Source of the DNA: Pyrenopolyporus hunteri | Taxonomy: Eukaryota > Ascomycota > Sordariomycetes > Xylariales > Hypoxylaceae | Length of the DNA stretch: 64,000 nt | Direction: 5' to 3' | Assembly: GCA_902806595.1 (NCBI GenBank) | Contig: CADCXC010000004.1 | Coordinates: 1,550,001-1,614,000 of the forward strand | In this document: positions 24,159-35,675 of the stretch, in pieces | How the letters are laid out: each line of letters opens with the position of its first letter | Numbering within the stretch: position 1 is the first letter of the stretch | Translations under genes and position numbers: made by a program | The notes under the pieces: generated by a model | What the model saw: the letters and a program-made list of their open reading frames with translations, nothing else | The model's database searches: none | What the model was told of the DNA's origin: nothing

Positions 24159-24695
24159 CTCGTCCACTATGCGATAACTTAGGAGGCCCGTGAATTGGGG
24201 AAGCGCGGTAGACAGCGGAGGGAACCTTGTTAGTGTTGGGTGTTGAACCGTACGTAGGGTATATAATAGAAGTCTGAGTTGGAATGTGGAAGATTCGAGG
24301 TAAAGATGCGCGATTCGTCTAATCGAAGAGACGGAAGTTGCGACGGAGGTACATGCCTGCTCCGTAAGCCGGGCACGGACGAAGATGTATAGGCTGTACT
24401 TACCTAATACATCATAGGCTGTGCATATCTGCTGTGGGGACTATATTTCTTATCGGATAACAGAGGCAGACGCTAGTGGAGATAACGCAGCAGGGGTCCC
24501 TTGGATTTACATAGCTGCAATTCAAAGGGAAAAAAAAGTTCTGAGAAGCCCCACGATAGCAATGCGCTGAGATCGCAGACAATAGGTAATTAATATTTCG
24601 AAAATCCGATCGGTTTATCTTGATCTTGTCGCAATATCGGGGCTGCTTAGGGGTTCATGTAATCTTCGTACTGGTCTCTCGGCTCCATCGACAAC
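24159..24695. promoter_or_regulatory. Divergent promoter region (J protein / DBP10)
   Basis: About 540 bp shared by the two start regions. I see no repeated motif that I can name and no gene. Confidence 0.5.
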
Positions 24696-27554
24696 ATGCC
24701 GTCGCGCGCGGTGTCTCCCACGCCGTCCGAGAACGAAGTCGATATTCTGTCGTCTCTATTCGCCGATAGCGCTGGCACGTCGACCGAGAAAAGCAAAAAG
24801 AACAATGCGCATGACGACTTGGGGTTCGACTTCCTAGATGGCGATGACGGCGGAGAGGATGATGGCGACGAGGCCTTCATCGCTCTTAAACAGGCCGCTT
24901 CTTTCAGAAAAGCCGGTAATCTGAAGGGGAAGTCTGTGAAGAAGGGCGGTGGTTTTCAGGCGATGGGTTTGTGTTCCCTGTCCAACATGATATAGTATTT
25001 CCCATAGAATTGTATCTAATAACGGGTGTTAATTACAGGTCTTAACGCAAATCTCCTGAGAGCTATCACGAGGAAGGGTTTCTCGGTCCCTACGCCCGTT
25101 CAACGTAAAGCGATCCCGTTGATAATTGAGAGGAAAGACGTTGTCGCTATGGCCAGAACAGGTTCTGGAAAGACTGCTGCATTCGTCATACCAATGATAG
25201 AGCGTCTAAGGGCCCATAGCGCTACTGTTGGTTCAAGGGCATTAATCCTTTCGCCGTCTCGAGAGCTCGCCATCCAGACTCTAAAGGTCGTGAAGGAATT
25301 TAGCCGTGGAACGGACCTGAAGTGTGTGCTCCTTGTTGGAGGCGATAGCCTAGAAGAGCAGTTCGGCTCCATGACGACGAACCCCGATATCATCATTGCT
25401 ACTCCCGGGCGATTTCTACACCTCAAAGTCGAGATGTCTCTCGACCTATCCTCTATTCAGTACATCGTCTTCGATGAAGCGGATAGACTATTTGAGATGG
25501 GGTTTGCTACCCAGCTAACTGAGATTCTTCATGCTTTACCCTTATCGAGACAGACCCTACTCTTCTCGGCAACTTTACCAGCTTCATTAGTCGAGTTTGC
25601 GCGTGCCGGCTTACAAGATCCAAGTCTAGTCCGCTTAGACGCCGAGACGAAGATATCCCCTGATCTCCAATCAGCGTTCTTTAGTGTCAAAGGCGCCGAG
25701 AAAGAAGGCGCCCTTCTCCACATCCTCCACGATGTTATCAAAATGCCCACAGGACTGCCAGAAGGCGTTCAGCCAGAGTCGGATAAACCCTCGAAGAAGA
25801 GAAAGCGAGGGCCCGATGCTCCTAGAGGGAAGGAGAAGCCGACAGAGCACTCCACCATCATTTTCACGGCTACCAAACATCACGTCGAGTACTTACAGTC
25901 GCTACTTCGCGAGGCGGGATTTGCGGTTTCATACGTCTATGGATCACTAGATCAAACTGCTAGAAAGGACCAAGTCGAAAGCTTCAGGCGCGGCCGTTCC
26001 AACATCTTAGTGGTGACGGACGTGGCCGCGCGAGGTATCGATATTCCTATCCTTGCCAACGTGATCAATTACGACTTCCCCCCACAGCCCAAGATTTTTG
26101 TGCATCGAGTTGGCCGTACAGCACGAGCAGGTCAAAGGGGTTGGAGTTACAGTTTAGTCAGAGACACGGATGCACCGTACCTCCTAGATTTGCAGCTATT
26201 TCTAGGTAAGAAGCTCGTCCTTGGTAAAGAAGGCAAGGATGCTATAAACTTTGCGGAAGACATCACGGTTGGGGCACCGGTTCGGAGCAAGGTGGAAACC
26301 AATGTGGAATGGCTCAATAAGATCTTGGGAGAAAGCGAAGATATCAGCGCTCTCCGTCGGGTAACGGGGAAGGCCGAAAAGCTGTATCTGAGGACGCGCA
26401 ATTCTGCTTCTAGCCAGAGCGCCCGACGGGCGAAGGAAATAGTTACATCGAAGGGCTGGACGCAGCTTCATCCTGTCTTCGGTGATGAACTAGGGGACGC
26501 CGAGGACGCCCGCGCCGAGATGCTCGCGAAGATCAGCGGGTTCAAACCACAAGAGACCATCTTCGAGATCGGCAGGTCCGCCAAGGCGGGTCGAAACGAC
26601 GCCGCCGACATCATGAAGGGCATTCGCGAACGCTTTGGCCCGCGGAAGTCAGCCAAGGAAAGTGAAGACGCCGAAAAGTCGAATGAGGCCGCAGAATTGG
26701 ACGATGCCGACGGATTTGACGAAGACGAGGAAATGGCAGATGGACAGGATGAAGACGTAGCATCTAGCGACGGGGGCAACGAGGACGAAGATGATGACGA
26801 CGACGACCTCGAAGTCACCGTCTCCAACCACACCACCACCACCAGCAAATCCTCCTCCAAAGACCCGACCTCCTTCCAAGACGCAGAGATCTTCATGCCC
26901 TACACGCCCCGGACCATCAACGCCGCCGAAGAGCGCGGGTACGGGGTGCACTCGGGCTCCGGCAACGGCGGCGGCGGCGGCGGCAACTTCGTCGCCGCGG
27001 CCCGCGACCTGACGATGGACCTGACGAACGACGAGGGCGCCAAGAACTTCGGCGTGCCGACGCGCGCGCGCATGCGCTGGGACAAGAAGGCGTCCAAGTA
27101 CGTCGCGGCGGACGACGCGGGCGCGGGCGCCGACGGGGAGCGCAGGCGCATGATCCGCGGCGAGAGCGGGGTCAAGATCGCCGCGAGCTTCCAGAGCGGG
27201 CGCTTCGACAAGTGGCGGCGCGCGCAGCGCCTCGGCCGGCTACCGCGCGTCGGCGAGGCCGAGAACAAGAGCAGGCTAGGCGGCGTCGGCGCCCCGGGAG
27301 CAGCGCCGGGAGAAGGCGGGGCAGGCGTCAGGTACAAGCACAAGCAGGAGAAGGCGCCCAAGGAGGCGGACAAGTACCGCGACGACTACCACGTGCGCAA
27401 GAAGCGCGTGGCGGAGGCGCGGGAGAAGCGCGTGGGCCGGTTCAAGGACGGCGCCGGGAGCAGGAAGGAGGTTAAGAGTGCGGATGACATACGCAAGGCT
27501 AGGGCGCTGAAGGAGAGGCGGAAGGCGAAGAATGCTAGGCCGTCGAGGAAGTGA
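24696..27554 (+). CDS. DBP10: DEAD-box ATP-dependent RNA helicase Dbp10
   Basis: Nucleolar helicase needed for 60S subunit assembly (DDX54 family). The exons are 24696-24966 and 25039-27554, giving 928 aa; the 72-bp intron has donor GTTTGT and acceptor TTACAG (FQAMG|LNANLL). The N-terminus is acidic. The Q motif is [15 protein letters not shown], motif I ARTGSGKT (129-136), motif II DEAD (236-239), motif III SAT ([10 protein letters not shown]) and motif [10 protein letters not shown]. An Asp/Glu-rich stretch follows the helicase core. The basic C-terminus includes the DBP10CT-like block [21 protein letters not shown] and ends KNARPSRK. Codon choice changes abruptly near 26880 to almost entirely GC-ending codons until about 27450. 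Identification is firm from the motif set plus the C-terminal block. Confidence 0.95.
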
Positions 27555-27939
27555 GTGGTGATGGTAGGAAGCAGCAGCAGCATCAGTAAGGGGGTGGGAT
27601 TGGATTGGATTGGATTTGGCAGTGGTTGACCTCACTTATATGTAGGCTGGGGGACACCGTCTACGTAGAGAGAAAAAGAAGAAATAGGAGGCACGATCAC
27701 GGGTACTCATGTTTGTTACGGACGCCATAACGTTAATCAAACATGGACCAGAAAGGGTCTCACGGATCGTTTCCGCTATCTAATATGTTAAGACCAAGCA
27801 ACGTCGCGCTCTAAACTCGCGCTGCTCGACAGTAGCGTCGTTCGTTTTAATAGTACATTTCTGTTTTTTTCTCATTAACGGATAACTATGCTCCAAGTAG
27901 CTCCTTTTAATCCTAGCGTAGTAGGCGGCCCGGGTACTC
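27555..27939. other. Convergent 3' intergenic region (DBP10 / RPN1)
   Basis: 385 bp between stop codons, with an ATTGG repeat (TGGATTGGATTGGATT) near 27598-27615. No gene is seen. Confidence 0.6.
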
Positions 27940-30858
27940 CTATTTTCCATCCTCCCAGTCCGGGTTCTAAACAAGGTGTTAGTCTTCGGGCACTTACAAG
28001 CAAATGAATCGCATTAGATAAGGAACTGGTCAGGTCTTACCTTTCGGAGAATTACGAGGCCTTCAAGTGCGCTGCTCAGGCTGATATACTCCTCATCTTC
28101 TAATTCCGCCCGCTCACCGTACGCCAAAAGAACAGGTGTGCTTTGCGTCTGCCATCCGGTGATAGTCTTGGGTCTGCCTGCCTGTCCAACGACATCGACG
28201 GCCTGACCGACGCGGACGTTGACCGTCAAGGGCTTGAGGTCCTCGTCTAGCGTGACGAGGAAGCGAGGGTGCATAGCCGTGACAAGGTAGTATAGGAGGT
28301 AGTGAGAATTGCTGGTGATAAATTGCTTCGCGTCAATCATCGCGACGGCAGTGGCAAGCAGGCCGGCAGTTGCCACCCTCGAGAGAATCTGCCGATCCGT
28401 GTGGAAAGGGTTGAGGGTCATGGTGCCTTTGCCCATGTGTAAGAGACCCTGCGCGATGCGAACCATAAAGAGGGATTCTTGGTCTCGGTGGTAGTAGCTG
28501 GCCAGCTGCCGAAGAAGCTGGGCTAATCTTGCGTTGTTGGTGCCAGCGCCGAGCAAGCCCATTGCAAAGATTGCGTTAATCGCCACATCGTTGTCGTTAT
28601 CGTGACTATACCGTGATAGCGTATCGTAAACCTTCATCTGTGGGTTGCTGGGGCTGATTAGGCCCATGGCTAGCGGTACGACACGCCGAATATTGGCCTC
28701 GCCGTAGTGCATGAGATGGCCGAACTGTCGTAGAACCATTTCCTGGCCTACGTCTTCGCCCATCGCAACCAGGGCGATTCCAAGAACTGCGTACATCTGA
28801 CACAACTCCTCGCATGCCTTATCACTTGAGTCGGAATCGTAATGCTCGTTACAGACATGTAGCAATTCCTGAATCTTCAATACAGCCCCGGTGCCGGCCC
28901 ACGCGCACACCTCACAGAGGATAGCAGTGGGCGCCCCCATGGGGTGAGACACCGCCTTAAGCGTCTCTAAGACCACGTCAACCTCCTCCTGGCGGCCGAA
29001 AAAGAGAAGGCCGAGGCCGAGGCCTAAGAATCGGAACCATTTGTCGGAGAACGTAGTCCCGCGGTCTTCGTCCATCAAAACGCCCATTATTTCCTCTATC
29101 GCCGTGGGATTAGCAGATCCAACACAAATCATACCAGCAGATAGGGCGGCCAGAGCAACTATCTGCATATCATTATCAGGGTTGCCGATAATGGGTAACA
29201 GAAGCTCCAGCACTTCTTCCTTTTGAGAGCCGGCGTAGGACAGTCCGAGGCCCATGATGGCGGTAATTCGGATAAGCCGATGCTTGCTCTCCAGCTTGTC
29301 CGCGTCGCCTAGGAGCGCCATACCAGGCTCGCTGTCCACCCGCGTGCCCGAGGTCATGATACCGATCGCAAGCATAGAACCGGCTACGATCAGGGGTTCG
29401 GTCGAATAAGTGAATTTGTCAATCTTATCCAGTCCTGTTTCGACGTCCCACATGAGGAGAGTCCCGAGCGAAGCCACGGTTGACACCATGCCCTCATCCT
29501 TCGTCTTCCAAACCCAAGACTCCTTATCCTGGTCGACGAGCATCATCTTATCTTTGCCGAAGCCAGCGTTGACAAAAGCATTGACAAAAGCAGCGGCAAG
29601 GTTGTGTCGCGCAGAGTCGAGGTTTGTCATGCCGGCGACACGGCTACTTTCTAGATGGCTCTTGTAGATATCTTCGGTGGTCTTAGGTTCCAGGATGTTC
29701 AACTCCTTGCCGAGAGTCTTGAAATATTCGGCCAGCTTGAGGTTCGAGACGGCGTCCTCCATATCCATCGTGTCCTTTGTAGAACTTGTGTCTCTTACTA
29801 CATTGACCCAGCTCTTCTGGCGCCCAATCAAGAAACCCATCTGCTTCTTCAACGCCGGATCCGTTGTGGAGTTAAAGACGGTAGAAATAAGGTCCAGGTC
29901 GTTAAGCCGGATAGCAATCACCATAGCTTGAGAGAATTCTTTGTAAGCCATGTAGATGCCGTAGATGACTCGAAGAAATTGCTCGTTCTCCGGATACGTC
30001 AAGAGGTTGACCATGCTGACCACGTACAAGCAAACACGAGAATAGGTGTTCTCGTCGACGAACAAGGAGAGATCAGTGATGATTTCTAGTTCGGTCAGGA
30101 GATCGACAGCATCCGCCTCGGCATTGCTCTTTAGAAATAGAGGCACAATAATGAATGCAAGATCTATCAGGTCCTTAACTGGCTCCTCCGCGGCCACCCG
30201 TGTTGCGTAGACTTCGCCGATTTCCAAGGCCAAGTGACGCACATATTCGTGGCCCCACGACCCTATGTCTTCCGTTGGCGATAATAAGCGGTATTTGAGG
30301 GTATCCTGGCGGTCCTCATCCGAGAAAGTCATTCCTATCACCGAGAGAACGTCGGCTAGGGACGATTTGTCTTCACCCTCGGGCCACTCGTCGTAGAGTT
30401 TCGTCATCGTTGGGTAATGCGGTCTTAGGAACTTCAATGGCTTCGGGACGGCCGTCATAGAGGACGTCGAGGTTTTGATCGAGTTCTTCATGGCCTCCAA
30501 GGCCGGCTTGTAGAGGCTGGCATCGGACTCCTACAAGATTGGGTCAGTATTTTCTAAAAAGCGAGCGGCTCGACAAGGGCCAAAGGCCATACTGTTAATC
30601 GCTCGACCAGCATGTCAAGCTCGCTTTTGAGCTGCTGGTCTTCTTCGCTCAGCTCCTCCGAGGCTGCATAGTTGTCAGAATAAGATGATAACGCAACGGG
30701 TGGGAGGAGGGGAACGCACAGTCGACCTTGTCGTCACCCTTCTTGCCATTAGCCGAAGATTGAGCATCTTTTGCCTTCTTGTTTTCTCCGGCCTGGTTTT
30801 CCACAGCCTTGCCTTTTCCCTTCTCGGCCGACGTGGGCTGGTTACTGCGAGGCGCCAT
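27940..30858 (-). CDS. RPN1: 26S proteasome regulatory subunit Rpn1
   Basis: Largest base subunit of the 19S particle; a scaffold that docks ubiquitin receptors and Ubp6. I place four coding exons: 30858-30720, 30663-30593, 30530-28041 and 27966-27940, giving 908 aa. The 5' introns are 56 and 62 bp. The last, 74-bp intron (donor GTAAGA, CTAACACC branch, TTTAG acceptor) leads to a 27-nt final exon encoding NPDWEDGK. This restores the family ending 'VIL.KNPD..'; reading through the intron would give VRPDQFLI instead. The body has the PC-repeat toroid, for example IMGLGLSYAGSQKEEV and FLGLGLGLLFFGRQEEV. Near the N-terminus are SSMTAVPKPLKFLRPHY and WGHEYVRHLALEIGEVY, both almost invariant. The first ~50 residues are low-complexity and Lys-rich. 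Confidence 0.95.
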
Positions 30859-31688
30859 GGTCGTCGGGAGGGCGGGATATGACGGTTAATACAAACTACT
30901 AAAAAATGAGGACCCGGGTGCTATTCCACGATCAGGTAAATCCGGCTGTAATCAAACGTCTTGGATAAGCTATAAATATTATCGATCCCGGGGGGAATAT
31001 GAGACGGTGCGGGGGAATATGCTTTACTTCGGATGCGCGTGCGTCTCTTTCTGTAGTCGAGGTACCGTGAATAAGTGGCGGTTGTGATGGAGGGAGGAAA
31101 TAGTTGTGGTGGTCTAAGTTAAGCTTTCCCAAATGTGAAAGCCCTTGAGGTTGGTCAGGTCGAAGCTCTGAGGCGAGGCGGAAAGACCTACGCTACCTAT
31201 TACCCTATTACGCGACTGCTCTGCCGCCTATTGCTTAGTACTGATTGGAGGTGGTCAGTGCTCCACAGATTAGGTATGTACCTCATCAGAGCCTTCCAAG
31301 TCAGTGATGTCAAGAGAGCCAATCAAAATTCTAGAAATAAAAACATTTAGGTCGAATGAAAAGGCCCCATTCTTGAGCGGGTACTGCGGTCGTTATCTTA
31401 TCACTGATTAGATAGCCCCTTGGGTTTTTTGCTTGAGCTTGGTGGGGGTTTAAGTTGAACCTCACGTCCATATCCATACGGGTACGGATTATTATGTACC
31501 TCCCATATGTAAAATCATTAATAAATTTGGTATTCGGCTTACACGAGCTTTACCCTTAGTACCTGGCCAACTTCACTTCTCATATTCCCAATTCCTATAC
31601 CTAGCCTCCTTATAATCGTAGAAAATACCCCTAGCAGCCACCTCTAGCGAAATCAGACCACCCCGCGAGGGGCCGAAAGTAGCCAGCC
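30859..31688. promoter_or_regulatory. Divergent promoter region (RPN1 / RIO2)
   Basis: 830 bp between two start codons of conserved genes. I looked for the yeast proteasome element GGTGGCAAA and did not find an exact copy. No gene is seen. Confidence 0.5.
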
Positions 31689-33025
31689 ATGAAGCTCGAT
31701 ACCAAGGCCATGCGCCACCTCGCAGCGGAGGACTGGCGAGTCCTGACAGCCGTACGAGCCCCGTTCCTCCTCCTCATCTCAACGCCCTAAAAGAGGGACT
31801 TCCTCTCGGCTGACCGAAACCCGGACAGGTCGAGATAGGCAGCAAGAACCACGAAGTGATCCCCACGCCGCTCATCGAGTCGCTCTCCAAGCTGCGCGGC
31901 GGCAGCAACCGCGTGCACAAGTCCATCTCGGCGCTCGCCAAGGTCGGGCTGATCGCGCGGCTCAAGGAGGCCAAGTACGACGGCTACCGCCTGACGTACG
32001 GCGGGCTAGACTACCTGGCGCTGCACACGTACGCGAGCCGGAAGGAGGTGTACAGCGTGGGGAACCGGATCGGGGTGGGCAAGGAGAGCGACATCCTGGT
32101 CGTGGCGGACGAGTCCGGGACGCAGCGCGTGCTCAAGATCCACCGGCTGGGCCGCATCTCCTTCCGGACCGTCAAGGCGAACCGGGACTACCTGCGCAAG
32201 CGGCAGGGCGGCAGCTGGATGTACCTGTCGCGGCTGGCCGCGGAGAAGGAGTACGCGTTCATGCGCGCGCTGCGCCAGGAGGGCTTCCCCGTGCCCGAGC
32301 CCCTGGGCCAGAGCCGCCACACCGTGCTCATGCAGTTCGTCGACGCCTTCCCGCTGCGCCAGGTCTCCGAGGTACCCGACCCCGCCGCCCTGTACGCCGA
32401 CCTGATCTCCCTGATCCTGCGGCTGGCCCAGCACGGCCTGATCCACGGCGACTTCAACGAGTTCAACATCCTCATCAAGGAGGAGCGGGAAAAGCCGAAA
32501 CAGCCTGCCCGGAACAACGAGCCCGGCGGCGCGGCGGACGAAAACGGCGGAGACTGGGAAAAGGAGAAGCTCACGGTGACGCCCATCCTGATCGACTTTC
32601 CCCAGATGGTATCCATGGACCACCCCAACGCCGAGATGTACTTTGACCGCGACGTCAACTGCGTTAAGCGATTCTTTGAGAGGCGGTTCCACTTTGTCAG
32701 CACGCAGAAGGGGCCTTTTTTTAAGGATGCTAAGAAGACGGTAGGCAAAGACGGAGCAAAAAGGCTTGATGCTGCAGTTGAAGCATCAGGCTTCTCAAAG
32801 AAAGCTCTTAAGGATCTGGAGGCCGCTATTAGAGAACAACAGGAGGCAAGAGGGGAGGAGGGTGGTTCAGAAGAACATGATGAAGCATCTACGGATGAAG
32901 ACGAGGATGAGGATGAAGAAGAAGAGGATACCGAGACGGATGAATTAGATGCCAGGAGAAGCGACCAGGAGACCGACACCCCGAGCATAAGGATTGAGAG
33001 GCTTTCAATTGGCAATGAGACGTAA
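31689..33025 (+). CDS. RIO2: Atypical serine kinase/ATPase Rio2
   Basis: Cytoplasmic late 40S maturation factor that binds pre-40S particles near helix 30/44 and is released on ATP hydrolysis. The exons are 31689-31751 and 31829-33025, giving 419 aa; the 77-bp intron is in phase 0 (VLTA|VEIGS). A winged-helix domain (MKLDTKAMRHLAAEDWRVL..NHEVIPTPLI) precedes the RIO kinase fold. The fold shows the nucleotide loop IGVGKESDI (102-110), the phosphate-binding Lys124 (VLKIHRLGR), catalytic Asp229 in HGDFNEFN and metal Asp277 in LIDFPQMV. A low-complexity linker (EKPKQPARNNEPGGAADENG) interrupts the C-lobe. The C-tail is strongly acidic. Up to about 32640 nearly all codons end in G or C; beyond that they do not. 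The ATG at 31689 gives the family N-terminus. Confidence 0.95.
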
Positions 33026-33754
33026 CTAAATGAATAAGAAGTTAACCGAAGTGCTCATGAATGATACACCTTTAATCCTCGACCTACGGATGCCATTAGG
33101 CCCTTAGAAAGACATGTATAAACACATGTACTATTATCAAATAATTGCCAGCTTTACGGCGATAGAGAGGCACATATTCTGATGAATACCTAGGTATTTT
33201 ATACGCACAAAGCTCGTATTGATGCTACACTAGTTGTGTGAAACCACTAGCCTATTTCCATTTTTCATTTTTTTATCGTTCATCGTTCATCGTTCATCAT
33301 CCACAATCCATGTTTGCCGTCCATCGAATGACCTTCATGAAGTAGAAGAAGAAGAATAGAAGAGTGACAGAAGAATAGAGAGAGATTACAAGACGTATGG
33401 GTAAAGATAGGGACCAACCGGCCACAGCTACTTTCCACGTATCGTCCTCCAAAAACCATTGTGATAAAAGGGGAAGCATAAGCTGTCTCAACCCTAAAAC
33501 TCAGAAGAGAAAAAAACAACCATAATAACAACAACAACAGAAGAGAAATTGACGCATGCAACAAAAACACTGCAAAACTTTGACCTCGGCTCATCATCAG
33601 AGCCTAGTGAATAAACCGCGTGCCTCGACGACGATGTCATATCGGCAATAATGTTATGTCAATGGCAATGTCGTGGCAACAGCTTACTTACCAGACCTTC
33701 AATGACAGTGAGTACAGGGAACGATAGGCATAAATGCCCCAGACGACCATCCAG
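33026..33754. other. Convergent 3' intergenic region (RIO2 / RNA-binding protein)
   Basis: Between two stop codons. It contains a short tandem repeat of ATCGTTC (about 33275-33300) and A/G-rich stretches. No gene is supported; two minus-strand frames near 33280-33597 lack motifs. Confidence 0.5.
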
Positions 33755-35675
33755 CTATTCCTTCTCTTGTTTAACAGGCGACGATTGACTACTACCGTGT
33801 GCGACCAGTGGGGACTCAACTCGGATTTCGACGCCGTCACCGGGTCTATTGCCGAGTTAGTGCCCCTAGATACGCCAGTAGTTCAGCGTAGTTGGCCCGT
33901 ACATAGAACCAAGTACAGATGATCCACCAAGGCCAGAATTTCCGTGGCTAGTAACCCCAGGTACACTGCGATTAAAAGCGTGAGCTCAATTGCAGTAGAC
34001 AACAGACGCGCCAAGACATACCCTGGAGTGTAGGCAGTGTGGCGATAGTTATATCCATGCGCAGGGCTCATGCCGACGAGGGTAGTGCCATAGGCACTGA
34101 CGTTATACTCGTTAGTGCGGTACTGACGGCGCTTAGCAGTCACACGCTTGAGCTCCTTCTGGCGGGGTGTGTCCGCATATCGGATCTGGAGCGGGAGACG
34201 CTCACGGCCGAGGAGGGTGCCAGTGAACTCCTCGATGATGCGATCACAGATCTCGCGGCTCTCAAAACTAACGATGGTGTTAGAAAGCTTCTGCACACCA
34301 TTCAATCAGAAAAAAATCTAGACTTACCGAGCAAATCCGACACCGCGGCTGTTGCCCAGACCGTCTCGAAGAACCTTGCTAGACAAGATAGTGTAACCAT
34401 CAAAGATGAGATTGATTTCCTATAAACCATTAGACAGAGCATATGATGGCGCAACCAACGGGGGATTCTACAGTCTCGGTGTAACTCTTCGGAAGGTTAG
34501 AGAGATAGAGATTGGTCGAGGTCTCATCACCTTCAGCGCGGAGGCGCGAGTTGAAGGACTCCTATTCCAACAGTTAGCTCAGGACTGATAAAGGCGGCAC
34601 TGAGTTTAGAGTATAATCACTCTTGCGAAGCCAACTTCGTAGCCTCGACGATAAAAACCGCGGATGCAGTTCTCAGAGTGGCGGACATCGTAGAACTTGG
34701 CAAAGCCAAAGCTACAAAATCTGCATTAGCCAACACGTCTCAAACACGAATACAAATAGACATGTAAGTATCTCACCCTTTGCAGGCACCAGTGTTCGAA
34801 TCGATGATGGCCTTCGAGGTCTCAACCGGGCCAAAGCGCTCCGCATACTTGAGCAGGAGAGCATCGTCAGTAGTGGGATGAAGACCACGGATGTAGACGT
34901 TGCGGTTGCCCGGGATAGGGTTAACCAGACTCTGCTCAAGTGTCTTCATGTTCTCCGGGGGAGTGAAGACTGCCGGAACGGCAAACGGAATCTTGGGGTC
35001 TCGGTCCAGCAGGGGAGACTTGGGCTCCTGGAGAGCTTCAGCAGGCACAATCTGCTGGGGCGACGGAGTCGTGTAGGCGGATCGGTCAAACACAGTGACG
35101 CGAGCACCCTGGTCTCGGGACGCCATGCTTCCGAGGAAAGGCGTAGCCGGGGTTGACTCGTTGGTCGAGTAAGACGAACGACGGATGTCAAGACCAGGAA
35201 CGTCTCGAGAGCTGGTGTCAGTAGGCTCTCGTGCGTTACCAGCTCGAGCTGGGGTGTACGGCGAAAGCGCAAAAACCTGCTGGGGCGGATAACCACCCGG
35301 AGGGTAATAAGAGGCGCCATAAGGAGCCGGATAAGCCTCAGCCTGAGGAGGTGCATAACCAAAGGCAGCAATGCCAGGAGCCCCGACTCCGGAAGACGGG
35401 AAGTTAGTGGCAACATGCACAAAGCGGCCATCAGGGGTCTGCATCTGGATCATTCCCGGGATATGGGGGATACCGTTGATGCCAAGGCCACCGAACTGGT
35501 TGACGATGGCGTTCAGGTTGGTGTCAACAATGTGATGGCCCTGGGGACCATGAGTGTTGGCACCATCGTGGGCACCGGGGACGTGAGCACCGGGGGCTTG
35601 AGCAGCCGGGTGGTTGTTGGGAGTTGGCTCCTCAGGAGTATTGGCGCGGACGGGCGCACCGTTCTCGCGAGGCAT
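33755..35675 (-). CDS. RNA-binding protein with two RRM domains (RBMS-like)
   Basis: Predicted single-stranded RNA-binding regulator; targets unknown. I reconstruct seven coding exons: 35675-34777, 34711-34621, 34561-34472, 34419-34328, 34267-34022, 33965-33903 and 33845-33755, giving 523 aa. The first ~250 residues are low-complexity (Pro, Ala, Gly, Tyr). RRM1 (about 256-330) has RNP2 NVYIRGL and RNP1 CKGFGFAKF, the latter built across an intron. RRM2 (about 343-420) has NLYLSNL and SRGVGFARF, followed by PLQIRYADTPRQKELKRV. Pairing of close RRMs with this 'YADT..QKELK' end matches fungal proteins related to human RBMS. The C-terminus, assembled over two 56-57 bp introns, ends SSPVKQEKE. An alternative acceptor 24 nt further on for the first of these would delete eight residues in frame. 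The start was chosen after a likely 5'-UTR acceptor at 35705. Confidence 0.82.

Noticed and set aside
32006..33015. Two long antisense open frames (228 and 275 codons) opposite RIO2
   Set aside because: They are shadows caused by GC-saturated third positions in RIO2. They show only repetitive Leu/Arg/Val or Ser-rich text without motifs, and RIO2 itself has all its kinase motifs.
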